Shown in pieces: positions 53,699 through 62,973 of a stretch of 64,000 nt of DNA. The notes under the pieces were generated by a model that worked only from the letters and a program-made list of their open reading frames with translations, ran no database searches and had not been told where the DNA came from. The DNA is from CAZOVB01 sp964583095 (lineage in GTDB: Bacteria > Planctomycetota > Phycisphaerae > SM23-33), in contig CAZOVB010000012.1 in NCBI GenBank assembly GCA_964583095.1, positions 1-64,000 of the forward strand. The letters are read 5' to 3'. The first letter of the stretch is position 1, and every line of letters starts with the position of its first letter. Both the position numbers and the translations under genes were made by a program.

Positions 53699-55894
53699 CT
53701 ATTCGTCGGCGCCCTGACTGAGCACATACAGGGCTACATTGGCTGCAAGGCGTTGAGCGTCGGACTTCTCCAGCCCCACAAGACCGTACACCGGGCGGGG
53801 CTGCAGTTGGGCCATCAGTCCATGAGGGCTGAGGATCACCGCAAGCCTCCCGCCGATGCGCACCCCCAGGAGAACCGGATGGTCGGGAGGGGCCGTCTTT
53901 CTCGCCGCCCGTGACCACCGGACTTGTCGAAGATCGCTGCCGGCCCCTCCGTCGAAACGCCCCGTGATAAGCGGATCATCGGCCCCGAGGGCAACGACTG
54001 AATCGGGCCCGAAGATCTCTTCCATCTGGCCCTGCAGGGAGGCGAGCATCGGCCCGGTGCCCACGGTGGAGTCAGCCAGCAGGGTCCCGCCCCCGCGGAG
54101 ATATCGCTGGAGATTCGCCTTCTGCTCGGGCGTAAAGGTGACCGGCCTGGAAGACGTCAGCCAGAGCAGGTCCGCCTCGGGAACTTTTGCCAGGGCCTGG
54201 GCCTCGACCTGTTTGACTCCGACGCTCTGGGCGTGGGTCAGAATGTGATGCAGGTTGTCCAGGGCTTGGGGGCAGGTCTTCCAGGCTCCGGCGTGGCGGA
54301 GACGGGCGACGCGAATCGAGCGGGTCTGGGCCGAGGCACCATCGGGCCACTCCCGTGAAGGTGCAAGTTTCAGCTTCTGTTCATCCGTCGCGTAGGCGAC
54401 CAGGTTCGCCGCCAGGGCCGGCGAGAGGGCTTCCCGCACGCCCAGCAGGACGATGCGGGTTCTGGCTCCGTCGGACCAGCCTGTAAGGGTTGCCACTGTC
54501 TCCGGTTCTATCGTCCCACGGAGGGATGCTATGGGATGGGATGCGTCGATGGCTTCGGGCTGGTAGGAAAGAGACTTTGCGACCTGCTCGATAATTTGTG
54601 TGGTTTGCGGGTCGCTGCCGGCATGAAGGAGAATCCGGCCCCGGGCCAGGCAGCGGCGAATCCCATCGCCAAGCGTCGCAATCTGTTCCGGGTCGCCGAT
54701 TGCCTCTTCCGGGCTGAGAAGGAGACACACCGGGGCGGTGGGGGCTTGGGAATCTTCAAATTTCTCCAGGGCGACAGACTGTTTGAGAAGTGCAGAGGCT
54801 TGGGAAACCAGCAGGGCCTTTCGGGCCGGGCAGAGGGCGTCTCCACCCAGTGGCAGCAGCGTCATGGCGGCCGGTCGGCTGGCGGATCGCATCGCCCGCC
54901 CCGCCAGGGCGGTTACCTGCAGAAGCACCCGATCGGAAAACCCTCGGCGCGGGGAAGGGAAGCTGCCGTCCCGGGCCTGCAGCGCGAGGAGATTCTCCAT
55001 CTGCTTTCGGCGGGCGTCCCGGGAATCCAAACCCAGAAGCTGCGATAACCTGGCCCGCCGCTGGAGCCACCGACAGGTCTCCAGCCAGTCTCTTGCCCAG
55101 AGATAGCCCGGATGCTCCTGGTCGCCGTCCTGGGCCCGGATCCAGGCCAGGCCCGAGCGGGCCATCCCCTCTATCTTGTCTGTTTCAGGGAGGTGAGCGC
55201 CCGCAACAAGCAGGGCCAGGACAGCCCCGGCCGTTGCGGATCCGTGGCTTTGTCCTTTGAGCCGGATGCCCTGTTGGCGGGGAGGCTGCAGGCCCCAGCC
55301 GCCGTCCTCATTCAGGCCGGCCTGGAAATACACCACCGCCTGTTGCCAGGTTTCGGCTGGAACGTCCATTCCGCTTCGGGCCGCTTCATCCAGGGCCTGC
55401 ATCGCCCAGAGGGTATGATGAATATCGGTCCACTGGGGGTCTTCTTCGGTATAGGGATGGCCGGGCCCGTAGCCCCAGCCGCCGTCACCCTGTTGCTGGG
55501 AGATCAACCACTGGACCTTGGCTTTAAGCAATTGGGCGTCCACGCCTGCCTTGAGGCCTGCGCGGATCTGGAGAGCGGCCGATTCGACCCGGGCCAGTTG
55601 GATCTGGTCAAGCCGTTCGACTCGGCGATTCAGGGCTGTCCGGTCGACCTGGTGATCGATGAGTTGGAGGGCATAGACCCCCCGAAGTTCCGAAAGGGCC
55701 GGCGGCTGGTCCGAATCCGAAGCCGTCCTTTCCAGCAGGCGTTCGATGGCCCGGGCGCACAGGCTCAGGCGGCTTGGGATCTGCTCTCGGGCCCCGGCCG
55801 GCGGATCGGCGAGGACCCGGGCAGGAACTGCGAAAGTCCCCACCAATAGGAGCATGGCTGCACGTTTCCACCTCATCTGCCCGCAGTTGCCCAC
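53699..55894 (-). CDS. Exported protein with squalene-cyclase-like repeats and C-terminal DUF4159
   Basis: A 731-residue protein with an N-terminal signal peptide (hydrophobic AAMLLLVGTFAVPA, cleavage near VLA|DPP). Residues about 80-330 contain alpha-toroid repeats of the prenyltransferase/squalene-oxidase type, recognised by QQQGDGGWGYGPG and LNEDGGWGLQPP motifs (Q...GGW). A long middle region (about 360-520) is mixed. The C-terminus from about residue 520 is one DUF4159 domain (ADLLWLTSSRPVTF, LQRYLRGGGTLLADS, LGVRIGGRLAVILSPHG, LAANVALYVLSQG). The catalytic DXDD motif of squalene cyclases is not seen, so this part is probably a binding scaffold. It starts with GTG 55894 (AAAGGA upstream) and follows its paralogue by 14 bp. 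Confidence 0.82.
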   Translation of the reverse strand: MGNCGQMRWKRAAMLLLVGTFAVPARVLADPPAGAREQIPSRLSLCARAIERLLERTASDSDQPPALSELRGVYALQLIDHQVDRTALNRRVERLDQIQLARVESAALQIRAGLKAGVDAQLLKAKVQWLISQQQGDGGWGYGPGHPYTEEDPQWTDIHHTLWAMQALDEAARSGMDVPAETWQQAVVYFQAGLNEDGGWGLQPPRQQGIRLKGQSHGSATAGAVLALLVAGAHLPETDKIEGMARSGLAWIRAQDGDQEHPGYLWARDWLETCRWLQRRARLSQLLGLDSRDARRKQMENLLALQARDGSFPSPRRGFSDRVLLQVTALAGRAMRSASRPAAMTLLPLGGDALCPARKALLVSQASALLKQSVALEKFEDSQAPTAPVCLLLSPEEAIGDPEQIATLGDGIRRCLARGRILLHAGSDPQTTQIIEQVAKSLSYQPEAIDASHPIASLRGTIEPETVATLTGWSDGARTRIVLLGVREALSPALAANLVAYATDEQKLKLAPSREWPDGASAQTRSIRVARLRHAGAWKTCPQALDNLHHILTHAQSVGVKQVEAQALAKVPEADLLWLTSSRPVTFTPEQKANLQRYLRGGGTLLADSTVGTGPMLASLQGQMEEIFGPDSVVALGADDPLITGRFDGGAGSDLRQVRWSRAARKTAPPDHPVLLGVRIGGRLAVILSPHGLMAQLQPRPVYGLVGLEKSDAQRLAANVALYVLSQGADE

Positions 55895-55908
55895 AAATCG
55901 TCCTTTGG

Positions 55909-58227
55909 CTAGTAGGTGATCGCGTAGAGGACCAGGTTCATCGCCAGGTTTCTGCCGTCTTCGTCCACGTACCCTCTGCACGAATAGGGGTTGTCACCCT
56001 CCAGTGCGCAACTGAAGTCATACGGGCTGTAAGCCAGGACAACCCGCCCGTCCAGAACGATCGTGTAGATGGGGGGATGATTCGTCCCGGTCGGATCCGG
56101 GTCACCGGCCTTGGCTTTCTCCTGGGCCAGGATCTTCCGGTACGTCATCCGTCCCAATCTCTTTCCGACCTTACCGGTCAGAATCGGATGGTCCCGGTCC
56201 AGTTTTTTGAACTCGGCCTCGGGGAAAAGTTTCGAGACCATTTTTCGAAAGGCCTGGTCGAAGCGTTCCCTTCCGCAGCAGGAATCGGCGAAGAGGAACC
56301 CACCGCGCTTGAGGTATGTTCGCAGGGCCTTGATCTCTTCTTCGGACATTTCGAAGTCGTAGTGCCCGGTCATGAACACAACGGGGTATTCGTAGATCGT
56401 CTCGTCGGTGACGCGAAGCTGCCGCTCTCGGGTGACGACGTCCACGCCGGCCTGATCGCGAAGCAGGCCGGTCAGTTCCGTCAGGGCCTTGGGGTCGGCA
56501 TTGTAGTCGCCATTGTGGTAGAGCCTGGCGATGCGAACGGCTCCCCGGGGCACTTCGGCCCGACGGGTGTCGGAATCCTCCCGGGGCAGGATGACCTCGT
56601 CGAGTTTGTTGGCCAGTTGCTCCTTGCCGGTAGCGTAGGCTGCGATATTCGTGCCCAGGTGAAACGCGAATTCCGAGAGCTTCTGATTGTTCTGTACCAG
56701 GTCCTCCATCTCCCACAGAACAGAGAGAGGCCGGGGCGAGAAAAACACCCCGGTGCGGCAGCCGATATCGATCCCCTCCAGATCGTACTGATGTTCCAGG
56801 TCGTAGAAACTGCCAAAGACCGGATGGCTGGCCGGCAGAGGGCGCAGTGGGTAGTCGGGCCAGAGCTCTTTGGCCATGGCTTGGAATCCGACGCGGAAGC
56901 GGGCACTGGAACAGCAGGCCTCGGCCAGGAGCGTTCCGCCCGAGTCTACAAACTGCTGAATCTTGCGCTTCTGGGCCTGGGTAAACTGTGGAAAATCGTG
57001 CCCGGTAAGGTACAGAATCGGACTGACGCGCAGTTGCTCGAGAGGCAGTTCCAATGAAGCGCTCTGCCATGTAACCGGCCGGCCGAACGCGTCGGAGACA
57101 TGACGCGTAAGCTTCTCCAGATCGTGAATATTCCGGTTCCAGGCCTGGGGACTGAACTGGCCGCTCCATTTAACCTTCTGGAAGAGCACCGGACGGTTGC
57201 CCTTGGCCAGGAACAGCAGGGCAAAGGCCGTGTCGGGTATGCCTCGGCCTCGAACGCGCCCCCAACCGCGCTGGTTCTGCTGTGCAACCAGAAAGGCAGC
57301 GCCCTTCCGGTACCAGTCATGGGGCCCGAAGTTGCGTTGGCCCGAGATCATTCCCACCCGTTCCATCCCGTAGAGGTAGTAGTAGAGCCATCCCTTGCCT
57401 CTGCCCGGGTTCTCCTTGACGCTGAAGTTACGGGCCATCCACTCCAGGCCCTTGGCCAGGACGATATTCCGGCTGTACTTGCCGCAACTGGGCCAGGCGC
57501 CGTTGACCAGGATCTTCCTGCCGCCGACAAAGAGTTCCTGTCCGCAGATATAGAGACTGGCCAGGGCGGCGGTAGTCATCGAACCGTAACCATTGATTCG
57601 TCGATTTCGCAGCCCCTGCTGTCCCACGTGATAGTTGTAACCCCAGGAGCCATCGGGCAATTGGGTGTTGGTGAAGTGCAGACCGCTCCTTCGCCAGACA
57701 GGCTCGGGCACTTCGACGCCGACCTTGGCCGCCTCATGGAGCCCCAGAAGAGCAAACTGCGTGTTGGAATTGTCACCCCGTCCCTGGCCCTGCCTGTAGC
57801 CCCACATGCCTACCTTGGTCTGGGCCTGGATCAGCCACTTGACCGCATCTTCAAGGTGTTTGCGGTACTTCAGGCCCTTGGGATCGGCGGCGGCAAGGAC
57901 CTGGCACTTGAGGCTCACGACATAGGTTTTCTCATTCCTGAGCTTTGCGATGGCGTCCACGCCCTTTTGGACCGCCGGGTCTTCCATACCCAGCCCTGCA
58001 TTGATCAGGGCAAGTGTCGCCAGGCCGGTGGTTCCCCCTTCGTATCCCCCGTAGCGGGGCCAGTGTCCGTCGCCCTGCTGCTGGCTCTTGATCAGGGCAA
58101 TGCCCTGGGCGACCGACTGACGGACCTCCTGGCCCGTTACTTGAGACCGGGCTGGACAGGCTGCAAACAGGGCCAGCAGAACCGACCCAGCCATTATCTT
58201 GTGAAACCGTCCGTCTGCAGGTATCAT
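55909..58227 (-). CDS. Exported protein with squalene-cyclase-like repeats and two DUF4159 domains
   Basis: A 772-residue paralogue of the neighbouring gene. A signal peptide (MAGSVLLALFAACPARSQ, starting at residue 12) precedes alpha-toroid repeats (about 35-330: SQQQGDGHWPRYGGYEGG, QTKVGMWGYRQG, LPDGSWGYNYH). Two DUF4159 domains follow (about 340-560 and 565-770), each with PILYLTG or PVVFMTGH, SGGTLLAEACC or RGGFLFADSCC, FRVGFQAM or FDQAFRKM and a closing NLVLYAITY-type helix. ATG 58227 has GGAG 6 bases before it. It is divergent from moxR (89 bp between starts), so they may share control. Function unknown; such genes cluster with MoxR/BatA sets in planctomycetes. Confidence 0.85.
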   Translation of the reverse strand: MIPADGRFHKIMAGSVLLALFAACPARSQVTGQEVRQSVAQGIALIKSQQQGDGHWPRYGGYEGGTTGLATLALINAGLGMEDPAVQKGVDAIAKLRNEKTYVVSLKCQVLAAADPKGLKYRKHLEDAVKWLIQAQTKVGMWGYRQGQGRGDNSNTQFALLGLHEAAKVGVEVPEPVWRRSGLHFTNTQLPDGSWGYNYHVGQQGLRNRRINGYGSMTTAALASLYICGQELFVGGRKILVNGAWPSCGKYSRNIVLAKGLEWMARNFSVKENPGRGKGWLYYYLYGMERVGMISGQRNFGPHDWYRKGAAFLVAQQNQRGWGRVRGRGIPDTAFALLFLAKGNRPVLFQKVKWSGQFSPQAWNRNIHDLEKLTRHVSDAFGRPVTWQSASLELPLEQLRVSPILYLTGHDFPQFTQAQKRKIQQFVDSGGTLLAEACCSSARFRVGFQAMAKELWPDYPLRPLPASHPVFGSFYDLEHQYDLEGIDIGCRTGVFFSPRPLSVLWEMEDLVQNNQKLSEFAFHLGTNIAAYATGKEQLANKLDEVILPREDSDTRRAEVPRGAVRIARLYHNGDYNADPKALTELTGLLRDQAGVDVVTRERQLRVTDETIYEYPVVFMTGHYDFEMSEEEIKALRTYLKRGGFLFADSCCGRERFDQAFRKMVSKLFPEAEFKKLDRDHPILTGKVGKRLGRMTYRKILAQEKAKAGDPDPTGTNHPPIYTIVLDGRVVLAYSPYDFSCALEGDNPYSCRGYVDEDGRNLAMNLVLYAITY

Positions 58228-58316
58228 CGGCAACTCCAAAAGTAACCGGGTAGGCAAGCGTATCCATTGTACGCGATACGGCCTCTGGGTCCAAGGTTTC
58301 AGCGGGCGCAAATGTC

Positions 58317-59381
58317 ATGGCAAAAGAGAAATACGAAAAACTCATGGAGCAGTTTGCCAAGAGCCGGCAGATCATGCGGCGCGAACTGTCCAAAGTCATC
58401 GTCGGACAACAGGATGTCATTGACCAGGTTTTCGCTGCAATCATCTCCCGGGGGCACTGTTTGCTTGTCGGCGTGCCGGGCCTGGCCAAGACACTCCTTG
58501 TCTCTTCCTTTGCCAAGGTTCTGGAGCTGTCCTTCAAGCGGATCCAGTTCACCCCCGACCTGATGCCCTCGGATATCACCGGGACCAACGTAATCGAAGA
58601 ACCCGAGGCCGGCAAACGGGAGTTCCGTTTCGTCAAGGGGCCGATCTTCGCCCACATCATCCTGGCCGATGAGATCAACCGAACCCCGCCCAAGACGCAG
58701 GCGGCCATGCTACAGGGCATGCAGGAACGCGAAGTGACCGTCGGCCAGGAAACCTACGACCTGCCCGAGCCGTTCTTCGTCATCGCCACGCAAAACCCCA
58801 TCGAGCAGGAAGGGACCTATCCGCTGCCCGAGGCCCAGTTGGACCGGTTCATGTTCAATATCTTCGTGGACTACCCCTCGCTGGGCGAGGAAGAGCGCAT
58901 CCTGGCTGAGACCACTGCGGGAAAGCAGGTGCAACTGGGAACCGTTTTCAATGCCCGGCAGATCCTCAACATGCAAAGACTCGTAACATCTGTCCCGATA
59001 AGTGAATACGTGATAAAATACGTTGCCGGGCTGGTCCGCGCGACCCGGCCGGGCGATCCATCGGCACCGGACTTTGTCCGTACAATGGTCGACTGGGGTG
59101 CCGGACCCCGGGCGGGAATCTATCTCATCCTGGGCGGCAAGGCCTTTGCAGCCATGGACGGGCGCTTCACCGTCAGCACCGAGGACATCCGACGCGTGGC
59201 TACGCCGGTCCTCCGCCACCGTATCGGATGCAACTTCGCCGCATCCTCCGAGGGGGTCGACTCGGTGGAAATCGTCCGGCGCCTGATCGAAACCATTCCC
59301 GAGCCGGAAGTTCCCAAATATGAGAAACGGCCCGAAAAACCCGTCATGGTTCAGCAGGACCCGCCGGAGGAAGAAGCCTGA
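58317..59381 (+). CDS. MoxR-family AAA+ ATPase
   Basis: A 354-residue AAA+ chaperone-like ATPase. Walker A is GVPGLAKT (residues 52-59), Walker B plus the sensor region is HIILADEINRTPPKTQAAMLQ (around 115-135), and sensor 1 is FFVIATQNPIEQEGTYPLPEAQ (in parts). MoxR proteins usually act with DUF58 and VWA proteins to assemble or activate envelope or enzyme complexes. Here the typical neighbours are missing: DUF58 is not found, a VWA protein lies 46 kb away, and the divergent gene is a DUF4159 protein. The C-terminal tail (VPKYEKRPEKPVMVQQDPP) is unstructured. Confidence 0.94.
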   Translation: MAKEKYEKLMEQFAKSRQIMRRELSKVIVGQQDVIDQVFAAIISRGHCLLVGVPGLAKTLLVSSFAKVLELSFKRIQFTPDLMPSDITGTNVIEEPEAGKREFRFVKGPIFAHIILADEINRTPPKTQAAMLQGMQEREVTVGQETYDLPEPFFVIATQNPIEQEGTYPLPEAQLDRFMFNIFVDYPSLGEEERILAETTAGKQVQLGTVFNARQILNMQRLVTSVPISEYVIKYVAGLVRATRPGDPSAPDFVRTMVDWGAGPRAGIYLILGGKAFAAMDGRFTVSTEDIRRVATPVLRHRIGCNFAASSEGVDSVEIVRRLIETIPEPEVPKYEKRPEKPVMVQQDPPEEEA

Positions 59382-59402
59382 GATCCAACAGGCGCTGGTC
59401 GC

Positions 59403-60287
59403 ATGATTCCCGGTCATTACATCGTCGTTCTGGGTTGCGGGGTCGTCTATGCATTCTCGGCTGTAGCCGGCAAGCGCGCCCTGGAGAAAGGGGCAGGTGC
59501 GATGCAACTGGCTTCGGCCAGCGCCCTGGCCATGCCGCTTTCCTTCCTGCCGCTGCTGCTGATGCAACCCCAGGTGCCCCAGTGGTCACAGATCCACTGG
59601 CCCCTGCTGACCGGCGGGATCGCCGCAACCGCCCTGGTGATGATCTACATCGGCTTCCGACTGGGCGATGTCTCGGTCCAGGGACCCCTGGCGGGAACCA
59701 AATCGCTGTTCGTGGCGGTCTACTCGGGGATCTTCCTGGTCGGCGGAATCCCGTGGCAATGGTGGGTGGGCGCGGTGTTGACCACGATCGGAATCGCCTG
59801 GATCGGGCTGCCGGAGCTTCGACGAAGCCGAGGTCACATGGGGGCGGTCTTCCTGGCCCTGATCAGTTGCGCGATCTTCGGCGCGACCGACCTGATGGTA
59901 CAGGAATTTGGCCGGAGCTTCGGCCAGAGGCCCTTCGTCATGGTCGTCTTCTGTGTCAAAGGCGTGCTGATTGCCCTGGTGCTGCGTCTGATAGGGACGT
60001 CCCTGCTGAAGGTCCCCGCCGGGGCTCGGGCCTGGCTGGCGGCCTCTGCCCTGTTGCTGGGCGCCCAGGCGGCAGGATTCGTGCTCATGCTGGCCGAATA
60101 CGGCGACGCCTCCGCCCTGAACATCCTTTACGGCACGCGAGGCCTCTGGACGATCGCCGTGGTCTGGATCTTTGGCCGCCACATGGGAGCTCAGGAACGC
60201 GGCCGGGGTAGAAAGGTTCTGCTCCACAGGCTCTGCGGATCACTGGTTCTCTTTGCGGCGGTGGTGCTGGTACTCCTGTCTTCCTAA
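59403..60287 (+). CDS. DMT-superfamily (EamA-like) transporter
   Basis: A 294-residue membrane protein with ten predicted helices in two five-helix halves, as in the EamA/DMT family of metabolite exporters. Recognisable pieces are GCGVVYAFSAVAGKRAL at the N-terminus, VSVQGPLAGTKSLFVAVYSG in the first half and ASALNILYGTRGLWTIAVVW in the second, each reminiscent of the EamA repeat. The ATG follows moxR by 21 bp, so the two may be cotranscribed. Substrate is unknown. Its 3' end overlaps the convergent glycosyltransferase gene by 4 bp. Confidence 0.85.
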   Translation: MIPGHYIVVLGCGVVYAFSAVAGKRALEKGAGAMQLASASALAMPLSFLPLLLMQPQVPQWSQIHWPLLTGGIAATALVMIYIGFRLGDVSVQGPLAGTKSLFVAVYSGIFLVGGIPWQWWVGAVLTTIGIAWIGLPELRRSRGHMGAVFLALISCAIFGATDLMVQEFGRSFGQRPFVMVVFCVKGVLIALVLRLIGTSLLKVPAGARAWLAASALLLGAQAAGFVLMLAEYGDASALNILYGTRGLWTIAVVWIFGRHMGAQERGRGRKVLLHRLCGSLVLFAAVVLVLLSS

Positions 60288-61390
60288 CCTGCCAGGTCCT
60301 CCATCGCGCGGTCCATGCGGGGAACGCATCGGTCAACGTCGAAGTCTTCCATGGCCTCTCGCAGCCTGGCCGGGTCCACCGGCAGGGATTGGCCCTGATT
60401 GATCGTCCGGGCCAGTTCCGTCAGACGCTGCGAAAGCTCCCTGTCACCGCGATAGAAGCAGCGGCGCGAATCCTCCGGGGACAGTCCGGACAGAAGCTCC
60501 GGATACGCCAGCCTGTCGGGAACCAGCGGCAAGGCCCCGGCCGCCACGGCTTCGGCGATCGCGATGCCGAAAAACTCGTGCCGGGCCGTCGATACCACTA
60601 CATCCATGCGACCCAGACAGCGGCGATAGTCTTCATCTGATTCCACGTAGCCCCACTGTTCGATGCGATCGGCATGGCGTTTCCGGGCCCGCTGGAAGAC
60701 CTGCGGGACCTGCTGGAAGGACTGGCCCAGGACGATGAGTCGAAAATCCTCGCCCCCCTGTGCGAGCCTGTCAATGGCCTCGAAAAACGCCTCGGGATTC
60801 TTGTCGTGTTCCCACCGGGCCACCCAGCCGATGCGAACCGGCCCCGGCTCGCGCAGTCTTCGAACCGGGCCCAGCCGAACGCCCGGCGGATGCACCGCCA
60901 AGCGCTGCTCGATCCGGTCCAACTCCCCGGCGGGGCTGTAGTCCGGGGCGCGGCACATCCACTCGCGCATGGCGGAGAGAAATTCTTTTCCGTGCCAGCT
61001 GGAGTTGAACCAGATTCCCCTGGCCGCGATGGCTGAGAGGAAATTGCTCATCGCGAAGTGCAGATCACGCGATTCCTGTCGTTCATCCGGGTAGGTCAAC
61101 TGGTTCTCGTGGAAGTACACTACCGCCGGCGGGGTCGGTTCCATGCGGGCCAATCCTAGAAACTCGGGCAGGTTGAGCATGTCCGAGCAGAAGATCGCGT
61201 CGAAGTCTCGATCGACGCATTGTTCCTGCACCTGCCTGGCAAAGGTCAAGCCCGCATGACGCATCCGCCATTTCCAGAAGTACCCGGGCAGCGTCAATAG
61301 GGTCCACTGGTGGGAAGACCGCGCGATCCAGTCTTCCAGGAACCGCTTGTGGCTGCCGTCGAAGTAGGGTTCCAGGGCGAGGATACGCAT
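60284..61390 (-). CDS. DUF3524 glycosyltransferase, tRNA-queuosine mannosyltransferase-like (QTMAN/GTDC1)
   Basis: A 368-residue GT4-type glycosyltransferase. The N-terminal MRILALEPYFDGSHKRFL segment and the YFHENQLTYP motif (near residue 95) are diagnostic of the DUF3524 family, whose animal member GTDC1/QTMAN mannosylates queuosine in tRNA-Asp. The C-terminal Rossmann half has the GT4 motifs RIGWVARWEHDKNPEAFFEAI and HEFFGIAIAEAVAAGALPLVP. The bacterial role is not established and the substrate could be a different nucleoside or glycan. ATG 61390 is chosen over 61396 because family members begin MRIL. It is 10 bp after a sulfatase gene, hinting at a common transcript. Confidence 0.84.
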   Translation of the reverse strand: MRILALEPYFDGSHKRFLEDWIARSSHQWTLLTLPGYFWKWRMRHAGLTFARQVQEQCVDRDFDAIFCSDMLNLPEFLGLARMEPTPPAVVYFHENQLTYPDERQESRDLHFAMSNFLSAIAARGIWFNSSWHGKEFLSAMREWMCRAPDYSPAGELDRIEQRLAVHPPGVRLGPVRRLREPGPVRIGWVARWEHDKNPEAFFEAIDRLAQGGEDFRLIVLGQSFQQVPQVFQRARKRHADRIEQWGYVESDEDYRRCLGRMDVVVSTARHEFFGIAIAEAVAAGALPLVPDRLAYPELLSGLSPEDSRRCFYRGDRELSQRLTELARTINQGQSLPVDPARLREAMEDFDVDRCVPRMDRAMEDLAG

Positions 61391-61400
61391 CGGCATCGGT

Positions 61401-62879
61401 TCAGGCGAGCTTCTCGGTCAGGCCCAGTCGATCGAACTGCTCCATCGGGGCCTGGTTCTCGTGCATCAGGCGGACCAGGTGGGTGAGCATTTCGTTTTCG
61501 ACCGCCTGATCGTCCAGGGGGGTGTTCTGTCCCGGATCGGCCTGGGTATCGAAAAGCTGTGTGGGGAATCGGTCGGTCGCATCTCTTCGCCCGCCCCAGG
61601 GGATCTGCATCACCGGGCAGCCTTTGGTGAACTCGAACCCCTCAGCCGGTTCCATGTCCCGGAGTTGCTCGGGTTTGAGGGTGTGGAGCATGCCGCATGG
61701 CATGAGGGTGTATCGATAGAGGGGCTGGTTATCGGGCCTGTCCGGGCCGCGCATGTAGACGTATCGACCGTCGGTGACATTGACCTGTGCTCCGTGGAGC
61801 CCGAAGAGGCCGGCCTGGCGGATGGGGGTATCGTCGGTTATCACGCCTCGCAACGGCTGGCCCTGCATGTCGTGGGGGATTTCGACGCCGAAGAAGTCCA
61901 GCAGGGTGGGGGCCAGGTCGATCGTCTGGACGAGGCTGGTTCGGCGCCGGCCGGCCTGTCCCACCCGTGGATCCCAGACAAACAGGGGCATGCGGGCGAT
62001 TTCATCGTAGAAGGGCATGGCGCACTTGCCCCACCAGTCGTGCTCGCCCAGCAGGAAGCCATGGTCGGTATTGACGATCAGCAGCGTATCTTCCCAGAGG
62101 TCGTGAGTGTCCATGGCATCGAGGATGCGCCCGAGCTGGGCGTCGCAGAAGCTGATCAAGGCTGCATTGAGCTTGCGGACGTGCTCGCGGGCCTGGGGGT
62201 CTTCGGTGACTTCCCGGTACTCGGGCCAATCGAAGTGCAGCCCGTCGTAATCGTGGGGGTACATCTCGAGGTACTTCTCGGGAACGTGGTACGGTTCGTG
62301 CGGGTCGAAGGTTTCCACGTGCAGAAACCAGTTCTGTTCCGCGGCGTTGGTCTGGATGAATTCCACGCCCTCGCTGACGGTCCTGGCCTGGGGCCAGTGG
62401 GCTTCTTCCTTCATGCAGGCCCGGTTGCGCCAATCCGGCAGGGTGCGGAAGTGGCCTTGCTTGGTGTGAAGCTCGGGGACCTTGACGTTGTCGGTCAGGT
62501 CGAACTTCCACGGGTCGCCCTGCTGACCCCGGTGACAGCTCCAGGAGCTGTAGCGCGTATGGTAGGTGGCGCCGCCATCCTCCCAGTAGTGCAGGTGGTC
62601 GCTGGTCAGGTGCGTGTAGATGCCGTTTTCCTTGAGGATTTCCGGCATCGAATCGTCAAAGGGCTCCAGGGGGCCCCAGGCATTGTGCAGGAAGTTGTAT
62701 CGGCCGGTGTGGATCTCCCGCCGGGCCGGCATGCAGGGCATAGATCCGACATAGGCGGTATCGAAGGTGCAGGTTCGCTCGGCCAGGCGGCGGAAGTTGG
62801 GCGCGTGGACCCAATCGCAGCCGTAGGGGGGCAGCATGTGGCGGTTGAGCGAGTCGAACATGACCATGATGGCGCGCAT
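61401..62879 (-). CDS. Type I sulfatase (cytoplasmic, formylglycine-dependent)
   Basis: A 492-residue sulfatase. The metal site begins at VMFDSLNRH (residues 6-14), the formylglycine motif is CMPAR with the cysteine at C49, and the second metal motif is NTDHGFLLGEHDWWGK near residue 285. No signal peptide is visible (MRAIMVMFDSLN), in contrast to the Tat-exported sulfatase at 50075, so it probably acts on imported oligosaccharides or small sulfate esters. ATG 62879 has AGGA upstream; the frame continues upstream without support. The gene lies between a glycosidase and a glycosyltransferase on the same strand, which suggests a sulfated-glycan unit. Confidence 0.92.
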   Translation of the reverse strand: MRAIMVMFDSLNRHMLPPYGCDWVHAPNFRRLAERTCTFDTAYVGSMPCMPARREIHTGRYNFLHNAWGPLEPFDDSMPEILKENGIYTHLTSDHLHYWEDGGATYHTRYSSWSCHRGQQGDPWKFDLTDNVKVPELHTKQGHFRTLPDWRNRACMKEEAHWPQARTVSEGVEFIQTNAAEQNWFLHVETFDPHEPYHVPEKYLEMYPHDYDGLHFDWPEYREVTEDPQAREHVRKLNAALISFCDAQLGRILDAMDTHDLWEDTLLIVNTDHGFLLGEHDWWGKCAMPFYDEIARMPLFVWDPRVGQAGRRRTSLVQTIDLAPTLLDFFGVEIPHDMQGQPLRGVITDDTPIRQAGLFGLHGAQVNVTDGRYVYMRGPDRPDNQPLYRYTLMPCGMLHTLKPEQLRDMEPAEGFEFTKGCPVMQIPWGGRRDATDRFPTQLFDTQADPGQNTPLDDQAVENEMLTHLVRLMHENQAPMEQFDRLGLTEKLA

Positions 62880-62973
62880 GGGAGGATCCTTTTCATCCGG
62901 GGGTTCTGGAAAGCGTCTCCCAGGACAATACTCAAAACGCGGGCCTGTGGCAAACCCCGCCGGGGCTGAAGAC

